From: Dehalococcoidia bacterium UBA1332
GTDB lineage: Bacteria > Chloroflexota > Dehalococcoidia > Lucifugimonadales > Lucifugimonadaceae
Direction of reading: 5' to 3'
DNA length: 14,088 nucleotides
NCBI GenBank assembly: GCA_002306745.1
Contig: DBSW01000067.1
Location: 1 to 14,088 of the forward strand
Part shown: positions 1-7,645 of the stretch, in pieces
Position numbering within the stretch: the first letter of the stretch is position 1
How the letters are laid out: every line of letters starts with the position of its first letter
Position numbers and translations under genes: made by a program
Notes under the pieces: generated by a model
Database searches by the model: none
Told to the model about the DNA's origin: nothing
Seen by the model: the letters and a program-made list of their open reading frames with translations, nothing else

Positions 1-1939
1 CGTCAACAACCGATCCAGCCTGTCGAACATGGTTCCCTATGATTTCTCTTAGAGAAGCGTGCACAAGATGTGTAGCCGTATGGTTGCGTCTGATGGATTC
101 GCGACGCTCGGTATCAACCGATGCGGTAACTCTATCTCCAGTATTTAGTGTGCCTGATATCACTGTCCCTGAATGTACATTGACGTGACCATATGGAGCT
201 TGTGTATCAGTTATAGAAACTTCGACATTTTTTCCAGTTATTACACCAGTGTCGCCGACCTGACCACCTCGCGCAGCGTAAAAAGGAGTTGAAGTAAGAA
301 TCACTTCGATCTGGTCACCTTTAGTTGCCGTTTCGACTGGTTTGTTATTTACGATTATTGCGGTGACATTAGTATCAGTTACCAGTTCTTCGTAGCCCGT
401 GAAGGGAGTGTCCTCAAGGCCTAGAGATTCGTAAACCCGAGTCGAGTTTGCATCGCCGCCGAATCCTCCAGCGGCGCGTCCCCGTTCACGCTGGGCTTCC
501 ATCTCAGACTCGAATGCAGTCAGGTCGACTTCCAATTTTTCCTCTAAGGCAACTTCTTTGGTAACCTCTACCGGATAGCCATAAGTGTCATATAGAACGA
601 AAGCCTCGTTTCCCGAAATCGTATTGTTCCATTGTTCTATTCCTTCGTCTCCGAGATGTGATACAAGTTTTGTTAGCGCATTAATGGCCAGTCGATTACC
701 AACGGATTTACCATCATCCCCAAGCGTAGGCTTATTTGCAGTACCCAATTTGATCTGTTCGATGATGCTCGTATCGTCATGACGTGTTTCGATCATTCCC
801 GACAGTACTTGCGCGCCAAAATCAAGGGTTCGAGAGAAACTATTCTCTTCCTGTTCAAGCACATCCGCGATGAAATTGTAGTTATGTATTAATTCGGGGT
901 ACGCATGACCCATGTGATCGGAGACAGTTTTCGCTAAAGTGGAAAGAATGGGGCTTTCAAGTCCTATTTGGCGTCCGAATAACATCCCACGTCGGATCAA
1001 GCGACGCAGTACGTAACCACGCCCTGAATTACCTGGAATAACCCCGTCACCTATAAGAAAAGCGGCTGATCGAGCGTGTTCAGCGACAACTCTAATACAC
1101 TTATCCGATTCTTTGTTTTCGCCCCATGTTTTTCCAGATAGGCGTTCAACTTGCTCAATAATCGGGAGGAAGGCATCTGTTTCGTAAACGTTTGATACAC
1201 CTTGCAGCACGGCTAACATTCGTTCGAATCCCATACCCGTGTCGATGTTTTTTGCCGGTAGTACCGTATCTTTTCCGTCAAGGTCACGATAAAACTGCGT
1301 AAAAACTAGGTTGTATAGCTCAACAAAGTCTTCGTGGTAATTTGGACCCCATTGTGTATCGCGCACAGGATCGTCAATCATTGGAACATCATCTAAAGAG
1401 CCACGATAGTAGTTGATTTCTGAACTGGGTCCGCACACTCCTTCGTCACCAGCAGGACCCCACCAGTTGTCCTCGTCACCAAATCGGTAGATGCGATCTG
1501 AAGGTATCCCGAGGTCTCTCCATATGGCTTCAGCTTCATCATCTGTCGTGTATACGGTGAAGTAGAGCCTTTCTGGATCTAATCCGAACTGTTTGGTAAG
1601 AAGATCTAGTGCCCACCTACACGCCTCATTTTTGAAATAGTTGCCAAAGCTGAAGTTTCCTAGCATTTCAAACATGGTCAGGTGAGTGTCATCACCGACC
1701 TCTTCTATATCGGTAGTGCGGAAACATTTTTGTGAGGTTGTAACCCTTGGGTGTGGAGGCTCTTTTTCTCCTGAGAAGTATGACTTGAATTGCGCCATAC
1801 CGGAATTCGTCAGAAGTAATGTGGGATCAGCGGATGGAATCAATGATGCAGAAGGCATTCGAAGGTGATCCTGCCCTTCGAAGTATGCGAGAAATGCTTC
1901 CCGCAATTCATCAGCTGTCTTTGGTGGACTTGGGGTCAT
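1..1939 (-). CDS. alaS: Alanyl-tRNA synthetase, 3' end cut by window edge
   Basis: Charges tRNA-Ala with alanine in the cytoplasm and edits mischarged tRNA; a class II synthetase. The window shows the first 646 residues, so the C-terminal part of the editing domain and the C-Ala domain lie outside. The catalytic core is clear: a motif 2 region reading RVTTSQKCFRTTDIEEVG followed by FEMLGNFSFGNYF, and motif 3 as DTGMGFERML. The editing-domain zinc motif HTATHLVH begins at residue 620. In the E. coli enzyme, as I recall it, this motif sits near residue 564. The difference is explained by about 50 extra residues, roughly 383-437, before the conserved NEAFVLYDTYG. The ATG at 1939 fits the family N-terminus (DELREAFLAYFEGQDHLRMPS), though I see no good Shine-Dalgarno sequence. 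The next gene upstream, the mechanosensitive channel, is on the same strand 163 bp away, and alaS seems to have its own promoter. Identity is secure. Confidence 0.97.
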   Translation of the reverse strand, partial: MTPSPPKTADELREAFLAYFEGQDHLRMPSASLIPSADPTLLLTNSGMAQFKSYFSGEKEPPHPRVTTSQKCFRTTDIEEVGDDTHLTMFEMLGNFSFGNYFKNEACRWALDLLTKQFGLDPERLYFTVYTTDDEAEAIWRDLGIPSDRIYRFGDEDNWWGPAGDEGVCGPSSEINYYRGSLDDVPMIDDPVRDTQWGPNYHEDFVELYNLVFTQFYRDLDGKDTVLPAKNIDTGMGFERMLAVLQGVSNVYETDAFLPIIEQVERLSGKTWGENKESDKCIRVVAEHARSAAFLIGDGVIPGNSGRGYVLRRLIRRGMLFGRQIGLESPILSTLAKTVSDHMGHAYPELIHNYNFIADVLEQEENSFSRTLDFGAQVLSGMIETRHDDTSIIEQIKLGTANKPTLGDDGKSVGNRLAINALTKLVSHLGDEGIEQWNNTISGNEAFVLYDTYGYPVEVTKEVALEEKLEVDLTAFESEMEAQRERGRAAGGFGGDANSTRVYESLGLEDTPFTGYEELVTDTNVTAIIVNNKPVETATKGDQIEVILTSTPFYAARGGQVGDTGVITGKNVEVSITDTQAPYGHVNVHSGTVISGTLNTGDRVTASVDTERRESIRRNHTATHLVHASLREIIGNHVRQAGSVVD

Positions 1940-1990
1940 TGTTTACGTGAGATGTTCACAAGTATGCAGATCGATCTGAATTGACGTTTG

Positions 1991-2020
1991 ATATTAGTTA
2001 TCTGTGAATTTGTGTGTCAA
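1991..2020 (-). promoter_or_regulatory. Likely sigma70-type promoter of alaS
   Basis: On the minus strand a perfect -35 box TTGACA (2015-2020) is followed after 18 bp by TAATAT (1991-1996), a 4 of 6 match to the -10 consensus. Transcription would start near 1984, giving a leader of about 45 nt before the alaS ATG. That is too short for a T-box riboswitch. It is a pattern match only. Confidence 0.45.
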
Positions 2021-2021
2021 T

Positions 2022-2086
2022 GCAGATTTCGCCTATATGTAGCGTAATGCCCTATTTATCATTTGACTAAGTTATAGAAAATCTGC
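2022..2086. repeat. Spaced inverted repeat, 8-bp arms, between channel gene and alaS
   Basis: Arms GCAGATTT (2022-2029) and AAATCTGC (2079-2086) are perfect reverse complements separated by 49 nt. One arm lies immediately upstream of the proposed alaS -35 box and the other just downstream of the channel gene's stop codon. It could be a weak terminator stem or an operator pair. No T-tract follows, so a chance match is quite possible. Confidence 0.3.
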
Positions 2087-2102
2087 CGTTAATCAGTGTA
2101 AA

Positions 2103-3533
2103 TTAATCAGAATCGGAAATGTCAATTAGAGCCGTCTTTGATTGTAGATCAAGATTCGAATCCGACAACCTTGAAGCGGTTGAGATCGCTATAGCTGCAA
2201 GCAACTCCTCCCGCTTATCTGGACTCATAATTCCATCGGGCAGTTTTTCGACTTCAACGTCATTTACATTGATGTCTTCGTTTGGAATATTAGGTGTTTG
2301 TCGGGGATGAACATCAATAGGAGCGGTACTTCGCGGTGATTCTTCGCGGAAAGCAGGTTGAGCCTCACCCCAATATATAGTCTGGTGTGGGAATGGGATC
2401 TCGATTCCTTCAGCATCCAATCGTATCTTTATGCGCTTTCTCATTTCACCCATGATCTCCCACTGTTTCATGGGTTTGCAGTCACCAAGCATCTTGAAGG
2501 TCACAGCCGAATCGTCCAAAGAATCCAAACGTAGAACTTGCGGTGGCGTGATCAACATTAATCCGAAATATGGATCGGCCGCTATTTCTTCACCGATATC
2601 ATTGAGAACCGTAACAACTTGTTCAACGTCCTCTTTATACGCGACCCCTATATCTAGATTTACTCTTGACCAGTATTTTGTTTTATTTGCTGCAACAGTG
2701 ATCTCACCGTTAGGGATTACGTGTACTTGGCCATCGAGATCCCGTAGAACTGTCCTTCTTAGGTTTATTGATTCGACTAGTCCTGATACACCCGCAATTG
2801 TTACAACGTCTCCAGTTCGATATTGGTTTTCAGCAAGGATAAATATTCCTGCTATTAGATCTCTGACCAGATATTGCGCACCAAAACCTACGGCAATTCC
2901 GGCCACACCAAATCCTCCGAGTACAGGACCGATGGGTATAGAGAGTTCTGTAAGAACCATGAAAAGTGCTGATACATATATCAGGGCTACGGCTGCACCG
3001 ACAAACACGCTTGAGAGAGTTTCCGAACGCTTCAGAACTTCATCATGATCTGCCGTTGAAGCTTGACCTAGCATTATTGACGACATAACTCTTGGAATCA
3101 CGCGGCGTGTGATACGCGTTGTAACCCAACTCATGAACAGTATAAGAACTATTCGAATGCCATCCGTTGTGAGCCAGTTACCTATGCTAGATGCAGTTCG
3201 TGCAATGTAATCGATAGCGGGGTCAACGTTGTTGCCAAGTACATGAAGAATTCCAATAGTCCCTGCTGTAGCAAAAATTGCGCCAATTAAAACATTAGAG
3301 ATCCAGGAATCGGCTGCCTGTACTGCAACACCTACATCAGCGGTGGCCTCGTGCTGGTCAAGCTCTTTTACAGCTTGTTTAAGGCTGCGTCTTGCCAGAA
3401 TTCTAGTGGCCCACCATGCGAATAGCGCGGCGACAGCAATCAGTATAGCCCACAGACCTCCAGCGGCGAGCCAACCTAATAAACTGCCTTCCGTTGGGTT
3501 ACCCAACAAGTTATCCAGAAAAGAGTCTGTCAT
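2103..3533 (-). CDS. MscS-family small-conductance mechanosensitive ion channel
   Basis: Inner-membrane channel of the MscS superfamily, which opens under membrane tension and releases small solutes during hypo-osmotic shock. The 476 residues contain about five hydrophobic segments (roughly 24-46, 77-97, 123-141, 172-196 and the pore helix 203-235). The pore-lining segment is typical: glycine/alanine-rich GGFGVAGIAVGFGAQ (206-220), then a basic Arg and the beta-domain entry ENQYRTGDVVTIAG. The cytoplasmic vestibule continues to FPHQTIYW at 381-388, where many family members end. Beyond it lies a tail of about 88 polar, acidic residues with low-complexity character and no motif I recognise. 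No clear Shine-Dalgarno sequence precedes the ATG. A 9-bp hairpin lies 12 to 42 nt upstream. A weak promoter-like pair (TTGTAA 3633-3638, TATTAA 3609-3614, 18 bp apart) lies farther up. The family call is firm; the subtype is not assigned. Confidence 0.93.
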   Translation of the reverse strand: MTDSFLDNLLGNPTEGSLLGWLAAGGLWAILIAVAALFAWWATRILARRSLKQAVKELDQHEATADVGVAVQAADSWISNVLIGAIFATAGTIGILHVLGNNVDPAIDYIARTASSIGNWLTTDGIRIVLILFMSWVTTRITRRVIPRVMSSIMLGQASTADHDEVLKRSETLSSVFVGAAVALIYVSALFMVLTELSIPIGPVLGGFGVAGIAVGFGAQYLVRDLIAGIFILAENQYRTGDVVTIAGVSGLVESINLRRTVLRDLDGQVHVIPNGEITVAANKTKYWSRVNLDIGVAYKEDVEQVVTVLNDIGEEIAADPYFGLMLITPPQVLRLDSLDDSAVTFKMLGDCKPMKQWEIMGEMRKRIKIRLDAEGIEIPFPHQTIYWGEAQPAFREESPRSTAPIDVHPRQTPNIPNEDINVNDVEVEKLPDGIMSPDKREELLAAIAISTASRLSDSNLDLQSKTALIDISDSD

Positions 3534-3545
3534 CGATATTATTTT

Positions 3546-3576
3546 TGTTGCGCATAACTGGATGATGTGCGCAACA
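3546..3576. repeat. Perfect 9-bp inverted repeat upstream of the channel gene
   Basis: TGTTGCGCA (3546-3554) and TGCGCAACA (3568-3576) flank a 13-nt spacer. The half-site centres are 22 bp apart, about two helical turns, which suits a dimeric regulator. In RNA it would form a hairpin ending 12 nt before the ATG of the MscS-type gene. No T-tract follows in either direction that would serve a known upstream gene, so I prefer operator or leader hairpin over terminator. Confidence 0.4.
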
Positions 3577-3655
3577 CGCTGCGTTAATCCTTGCCAATCA
3601 GTTGATAATTAATACAGACGATACACTCTTCGTTACAAATCAAACTCAAAAGCCT

Positions 3656-4216
3656 TTAGTTCCCTTTACTTTCCCAGAGAGTCAAGTACGATCCACGTTT
3701 GCCAGTGATCAACGCCGCAAGGTCCTTTTTAGTTTTTTCCTTTACTGCTTGCCTTTCTTGGTTAGCCAAATATATTAACTGGTCACTTAACTGATCCAAC
3801 AACGACTGTGACAACCTTGTACCAAATAGTCCGTTTATCGCTTCGCGTAGTTGATTCTCTTCAAAAGTCAGCAGTGTACCTACGAAAAACAATATTCCCA
3901 CGGAGCTTGTATGATCCGTATTGTCGATGCCAAGTTCTTCAACAATTTTTTTTAGTGCATTAGCTTTTATAGAATTCTCAACTTGCTGTGGGATCGTCAT
4001 TAGGTCTAAGAAACCGATTTGATCGCGACGGATTAATTGAGAAAAATCTTTTTCTATTGTCTTAAAAAAATCTTCTTGGAAAATGTTTGATATCGAAAGG
4101 CTTAATATGGCTGCTCCTCCAGTGCGATCGTCTCGTGCATCGATTGCAATAAATTCACGAAGGTGTGGGAACATACACAACGTTATATCAGTGTCACTAT
4201 TATTGATATCGAACAT
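3656..4216 (-). CDS. Hypothetical protein, 186 aa, paired with zinc-ribbon gene
   Basis: I do not recognise this protein. It starts without a signal peptide and has a probably structured N-terminal half (HLREFIAIDARDD, then GGAAILSLSISNIF at 33-46). From about residue 77 it looks helical. One hydrophobic stretch (SSVGILFFVGTLLTF, 104-118) is too short and too isolated for a confident membrane helix. The C-terminal 150-175 is rich in Lys and Glu. There is one cysteine (C14) and no obvious catalytic motif. The ATG at 4216 is preceded by AGGA, which overlaps the TAG stop of the zinc-ribbon gene. The two are separated by 13 bp, so the genes are probably co-transcribed and may be translationally coupled. 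That spacing, the intact 561-bp frame and the placed ribosome site support a real gene. Function is unknown. Confidence 0.7.
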   Translation of the reverse strand: MFDINNSDTDITLCMFPHLREFIAIDARDDRTGGAAILSLSISNIFQEDFFKTIEKDFSQLIRRDQIGFLDLMTIPQQVENSIKANALKKIVEELGIDNTDHTSSVGILFFVGTLLTFEENQLREAINGLFGTRLSQSLLDQLSDQLIYLANQERQAVKEKTKKDLAALITGKRGSYLTLWESKGN

Positions 4217-4229
4217 ACGAGTATTTTTC

Positions 4230-4676
4230 CTACTGGATACGAAAAAGATCTTTTACCCGTTGTAATAACCCATTTTGCCCCCCGCTCTTTAATGTGTGCC
4301 AACTTTTTTCGGCTGAGTTCGCTCGGTGGAGATTATCACTTCGTTTTTTCATAATCGAACGGATCGACTTCTCTTCACTTTTATCAAGCCAGAAACCTAA
4401 TTCGTCTGGGCATGCTTCAATTTCTAAATTGTAACCACGATACCTAAATCGGATCATGTTTCGATCACAGTGCGGACATTTATGATCGACTTCCCTGCTG
4501 CCATATTTTCGTTGACCTTTGATCATCTCTTTCTTTGATGCGCTGTCTTCTAGAGACTCCATGGACTCGAACGGTATCCAGACCCCGTAACACTCTGGAC
4601 ATTTCGAAGAGGTCTGCTTTGCAGTTTTAGCGTCAGATAAAAGGGAGTTATCTATCGGACATGTTAGGTTTGGCAA
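4230..4676 (-). CDS. Small TFIIB-type zinc-ribbon protein with two modules
   Basis: A 148-residue cytoplasmic protein with two copies of the short zinc ribbon seen in Pfam zf-TFIIB proteins. Module 1 runs from CPIDNSLL (C6) to CPECYGVWIP (C26, C29). Module 2 runs from CPHCDRNM (C67, C70) to CPDELGFWLDKSE (C89). The hallmark GVW/GFW-[IL] plus acidic residue after the second knuckle is present in both. Each module has only three cysteines: position 9 is Asp in the first and position 92 is Glu in the second. Metal binding may therefore be altered, or use carboxylates. The C-terminal 50 residues are basic and polar, with no motif. Proteins of this family are mostly uncharacterised; nucleic acid or protein binding is inference from the fold. 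It is the first gene of a probable two-gene unit with the 186-residue protein. Confidence 0.82.
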   Translation of the reverse strand: MPNLTCPIDNSLLSDAKTAKQTSSKCPECYGVWIPFESMESLEDSASKKEMIKGQRKYGSREVDHKCPHCDRNMIRFRYRGYNLEIEACPDELGFWLDKSEEKSIRSIMKKRSDNLHRANSAEKSWHTLKSGGQNGLLQRVKDLFRIQ

Positions 4677-4764
4677 TCTGATTACCCTTTGGCTGCAATT
4701 TAGTTACATGCCGCCTTGATAGGATTTTACAAAATGAGAAAATAACCCTATCGATTTGGCGTAG

Positions 4765-4783
4765 ATATTTCTGTTGGAAATAT
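4765..4783. repeat. AT-rich 7-bp hairpin downstream of thiolase gene
   Basis: ATATTTC (4765-4771) and GAAATAT (4777-4783) form a perfect stem with a 5-nt loop, 28 nt past the thiolase stop. The stem is AT-rich and no T-tract follows on the minus strand, so it would be a poor intrinsic terminator. It may instead aid 3'-end protection or be chance. Confidence 0.3.
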
Positions 4784-4811
4784 GAGCAATTAGTTCGAAA
4801 ACACTTAGGAT

Positions 4812-6008
4812 TTATTGCATTGAAATACTCATTGCGACAGCTCCTCCACCTGCGTGACAGATCACTGCAAGTCCATGAGTCCCGCGTGACGCGTAGAGCC
4901 CATATAACAGCGTGACCAATATACGTGATCCGCTTGCACCTATTGGGTGCCCGAGCGCTATAGCCCCACCTCGAGTATTCACGCGGTTCCAGTCCCAGTT
5001 TAGAGCTTTTCCGTTAGCAAGAACTTGTGCTGCAAAAGCTTCGTTAACCTCAATTAAATCGAAGTCATGAAGTGTGTGTCGGGTCTTTTCTAGAAGGTAT
5101 TTAATCGCGATACGTGGCGCATCAAAAAGCATTCCAGGCTCATTAGCCGCATGGGCATATCCAGTGATTTGTGCTACAGGTCCTTTTGGTGAACGTTCCG
5201 CAGAGTTGGCGTCCGTAACAACTAACGCTGCTGCGCCATCGCTTATTGAGGACGCGTTTCCGGCAGTTACTGTATTGCCTGGTGGGAACACTGTTGGCAA
5301 TTCAGAAAGAGATTCTCTTGTGGTCTCTCGTCTTGGCCCCTCATCTTTTTCAAATAATTTCTCTGATCCGGTCCGGTTGGAGACTTTTACAGGTGTAATT
5401 TCAGCATCAAACATTGATTCATCTATAGCTATCGATGACAGTTTATGGCTACGCTCGGCAAATGCATCCTGATCATCACGATCTACACCGTATTTTTTAC
5501 TAATAGCCTCGGCAGAACCTCCCATGTGTCTGTTTTCAAATGGGCACCACAGACCATCATGAATCATTGAGTCGATTAATTTCGAATCACCTAGCCGTCG
5601 TCCGGTTCGGCTATCCACTAATAGATGTGGTGCCGCGCTCATATTTTCCATGCCTCCTGCAACGACAGCTGACGCCTCTCCAAGTTGAATCGCTTGTGAA
5701 GATAATATGACTGATTGAAGTCCTGACGCACATGCCTTGTTAATCGTCAATGCCGATACTGAGTTCGGTATCCCGGCTCCGATTGCTGCTTGCCGTGCGG
5801 GCGTCTGCCCTAGTCCTGCTGTGAGCATGTTACCAACCACAGTATAATCAACATCTTCTACAGACAACCCGGACCGTTCTATTGCAGCCTTTATTGCGAT
5901 GGACCCTAGGTCCGTAGCCGGAGTTTTTGCAATACCACCTTGAAATTTCCCAATAGGGGTTCTAGCAGCACCGGTAATAAACACATTGGATTTGAGTGCG
6001 TTAACCAT
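4812..6008 (-). CDS. Acetyl-CoA acetyltransferase (thiolase)
   Basis: Condenses two acetyl-CoA, or in reverse cleaves a 3-ketoacyl-CoA, in the cytoplasm. At 398 residues it has the usual length. The nucleophile C93 lies in NKACASGLQSV, followed by VVAGGMENMS. The NEAFAAQ motif is at 322-328, the GGAIALGHPIGASG motif (H354) at 347-360, and the second catalytic cysteine C384 in the C-terminal CHAGGGAVAMS. The last motif differs slightly from the CxGGG usual in biosynthetic and degradative thiolases (Ala at the third position), but length and register are kept. The start at 6008 gives the classic VFITGAARTPIGKF opening; no strong Shine-Dalgarno sequence is visible. It lies 74 bp downstream of rnd on the same strand, a pairing with no obvious metabolic logic. 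Whether it acts in fatty-acid or branched-chain breakdown or in ketoacyl synthesis cannot be told from the sequence. Confidence 0.93.
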   Translation of the reverse strand: MVNALKSNVFITGAARTPIGKFQGGIAKTPATDLGSIAIKAAIERSGLSVEDVDYTVVGNMLTAGLGQTPARQAAIGAGIPNSVSALTINKACASGLQSVILSSQAIQLGEASAVVAGGMENMSAAPHLLVDSRTGRRLGDSKLIDSMIHDGLWCPFENRHMGGSAEAISKKYGVDRDDQDAFAERSHKLSSIAIDESMFDAEITPVKVSNRTGSEKLFEKDEGPRRETTRESLSELPTVFPPGNTVTAGNASSISDGAAALVVTDANSAERSPKGPVAQITGYAHAANEPGMLFDAPRIAIKYLLEKTRHTLHDFDLIEVNEAFAAQVLANGKALNWDWNRVNTRGGAIALGHPIGASGSRILVTLLYGLYASRGTHGLAVICHAGGGAVAMSISMQ

Positions 6009-6082
6009 ATTTTTGGCTTTCAGTTAGAAGTACTAGACGACATATTTTTAGTAGGGTAAAACTTTCTGGATCGCTCACATTA

Positions 6083-7267
6083 TTATGATCTAACAACTCT
6101 GACAGTGATTCCATCTGCGGTTAACGCTATTTTCCCATTTTTTAGCGCCAAAGCGTCTGCACCGAAAATTTTGTTGCGCCACCCTGACATTGCCCGTACT
6201 TTAGGCCTAGATTCGGTAGCTATTCGATCTAACTCTTTGCGATTAGCAATCAATTGCGCAGCTACACCATTCTCGTCGCTTCTCAACTTCAGCAACGCTT
6301 GTAATAAGGAGACTAAATTTTCATGACCCCGTTGTGGCGGTCGACCTTTATCGGGAATTGGACATTCTTCTTCGGGAAGATTAATACCTCGTTTAACTGC
6401 TCCTAGTATGCCGTTTCCATTATTACCGTAAGCGAATTTTTCATTTATTCCGCGGACCCGTTCTAGTTCATCTGGATGTTGAGGAGCGTTAAGAGCAATT
6501 TCTGCTAATGCTTCATCTCGACATATCCATCCCCTTGGAATGTTTTGTTTCTGTGCTTTTATTTCTCGCCAGGCGGCGATCTCTCTAAGGATCGCTAGTG
6601 ACCTTGGGGTCGGCCGACGCAAACGCACTTTTCTCCAGACTGTGAAAGGGTCTGTTTCGTAGGTTCCTTGATTTCTTAGAGGGCCCATTTCTTCATGAGC
6701 CCATAAAGTTCTACCTGATTGATCCAGTTCTTTGCTTAACTTGTCATATATATTTATGAGATGTGTAACATCGCCGATCGCGTATTCAACCTGATTTTCA
6801 GTTAAAGGTCGACGAGACCAATCAGTCATTTGTGATCGCTTGTCAATCGTATCTCCGATTATTTTTTGTACAAGTGTGGCGTATGCAGGTTGGTCTCCAT
6901 ACCCACTTAGCATTGCAGCTATCTGGGTATCATAGACAGGTTCCGCTAGTTCCCCGGAAGCGTTGAATATGATCTGTAGGTCCTGACTCGCTGAGTGAAA
7001 TATTTTGAGGACATCCTGATTTGTCATCAGGTTGAATACTGGTGAAAGATCAATTCCTTTAGCCAATGGGTCTATAGCGACCGCATCCTGTCTCGTAGCG
7101 ATCTGCACTAAACACAGAACAGGCCAGTAGGTTTTTTCACGAACGAATTCTGTGTCGACCGTCACAAAGTCGGTTTTCGACGCTCGTTGACAGAAATCAG
7201 CGACATCTGATGAGTTAGTAATAAGCACACATCCGGTATACACCACGAAACGGGTGAGCGCTAGCAT
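6083..7267 (-). CDS. rnd: Ribonuclease D (3'-5' exoribonuclease)
   Basis: Trims the 3' ends of tRNA precursors and other structured RNAs in the cytoplasm. The DEDDy exonuclease residues are all present: D38 and E40 in TVDTEFVRE, D96 in HSASQDLQII, and Y162 with D166 in YAIGDVTHL. An HRDC-type helical region follows at about 222-300 (RSLAILREIAAWREIKAQ, then RDEALAEIA). The C-terminal part ends with MSGWRNKIFGADALALKNGKIAL, which from memory resembles alphaproteobacterial RNase D. The first 13 residues before VLITNSSDVADF look non-conserved. A GTG at 7228 would open the protein where relatives begin, so the true start may be there; the ATG at 7267 has a weak GAGA upstream. The preceding gene is a small membrane protein 114 bp away across a very AT-rich spacer. 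Confidence 0.94.
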   Translation of the reverse strand: MLALTRFVVYTGCVLITNSSDVADFCQRASKTDFVTVDTEFVREKTYWPVLCLVQIATRQDAVAIDPLAKGIDLSPVFNLMTNQDVLKIFHSASQDLQIIFNASGELAEPVYDTQIAAMLSGYGDQPAYATLVQKIIGDTIDKRSQMTDWSRRPLTENQVEYAIGDVTHLINIYDKLSKELDQSGRTLWAHEEMGPLRNQGTYETDPFTVWRKVRLRRPTPRSLAILREIAAWREIKAQKQNIPRGWICRDEALAEIALNAPQHPDELERVRGINEKFAYGNNGNGILGAVKRGINLPEEECPIPDKGRPPQRGHENLVSLLQALLKLRSDENGVAAQLIANRKELDRIATESRPKVRAMSGWRNKIFGADALALKNGKIALTADGITVRVVRS

Positions 7268-7381
7268 CAGTTCTCATTTAATTGCTGAAACACATTTTTA
7301 CAAACAACAAAATTTTATATTTAAATGTTTTAGAAAATGGTTGTATTACCGTCTGCTTGATATACCTTTGTTTTAGGAATT

Positions 7382-7597
7382 TTAAAGGCTGTTGGGGCCA
7401 ATGAGTTTACCCCAGGCCCAGCCAATCCCTATCCCTATAAGTACTGAGAATGGTATACCAATCAGAATGCCTGCAAGGGTGACGTCTTTTGCGTTGGTCT
7501 GGCTTTCGTCAAACTGCAGTAGCGAAATCACTAGGAACACTATTCCCATAACGAAGCCTAGACCTGCACCCATTAATGCTGGTTTACTGAATCTCAA
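7382..7597 (-). CDS. Small two-helix membrane protein, TTG start
   Basis: An unrecognised 71-residue protein made almost entirely of two hydrophobic helices, about 7-27 (rich in Gly, Val, Ile and Leu) and 41-66. They are joined by a polar, acidic loop (FDESQTNAKD). It should be a helical hairpin in the inner membrane with the two termini on the same side. The glycine spacing (GAGLGFVMG, GIPFSVLIGIGIG) suggests close helix packing or self-association. The TTG at 7597 is favoured because GGAGA lies 9 nt before it, while the in-frame ATG at 7573 has no ribosome site and would trim the first helix. It lies 48 bp downstream of the C45-type gene. Function is unknown; the good ribosome site and coherent topology support a real gene. 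Confidence 0.68.
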   Translation of the reverse strand: MRFSKPALMGAGLGFVMGIVFLVISLLQFDESQTNAKDVTLAGILIGIPFSVLIGIGIGWAWGKLIGPNSL

Positions 7598-7606
7598 TTA
7601 TTTTGT

Positions 7607-7611
7607 TCTCC
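7607..7611 (-). promoter_or_regulatory. Shine-Dalgarno site deciding a TTG start
   Basis: The minus-strand sequence GGAGA ends 9 nt before the TTG at 7597. It is one of the better ribosome sites in the window and selects TTG over the downstream ATG at 7573 for the small membrane protein. Confidence 0.6.
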
Positions 7612-7645
7612 GAAAATTTTTTGTAGTCTTTGTATTGTGAATAGG

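Noticed and set aside
1940..2102. T-box or other riboswitch ahead of alaS
   Set aside because: The best promoter leaves a leader of only about 45 nt, and I see no T-box sequence or specifier stem.
2431..3048. 205-codon open frame on the plus strand
   Set aside because: It lies wholly opposite the MscS-type gene, whose motifs are unmistakable. The translated product is rich in Ser, Thr, Arg and Pro with no family resemblance, as expected of an antisense shadow.
5074..5472. 132-codon open frame on the plus strand
   Set aside because: It is antisense to the thiolase gene and carries no motif of its own.
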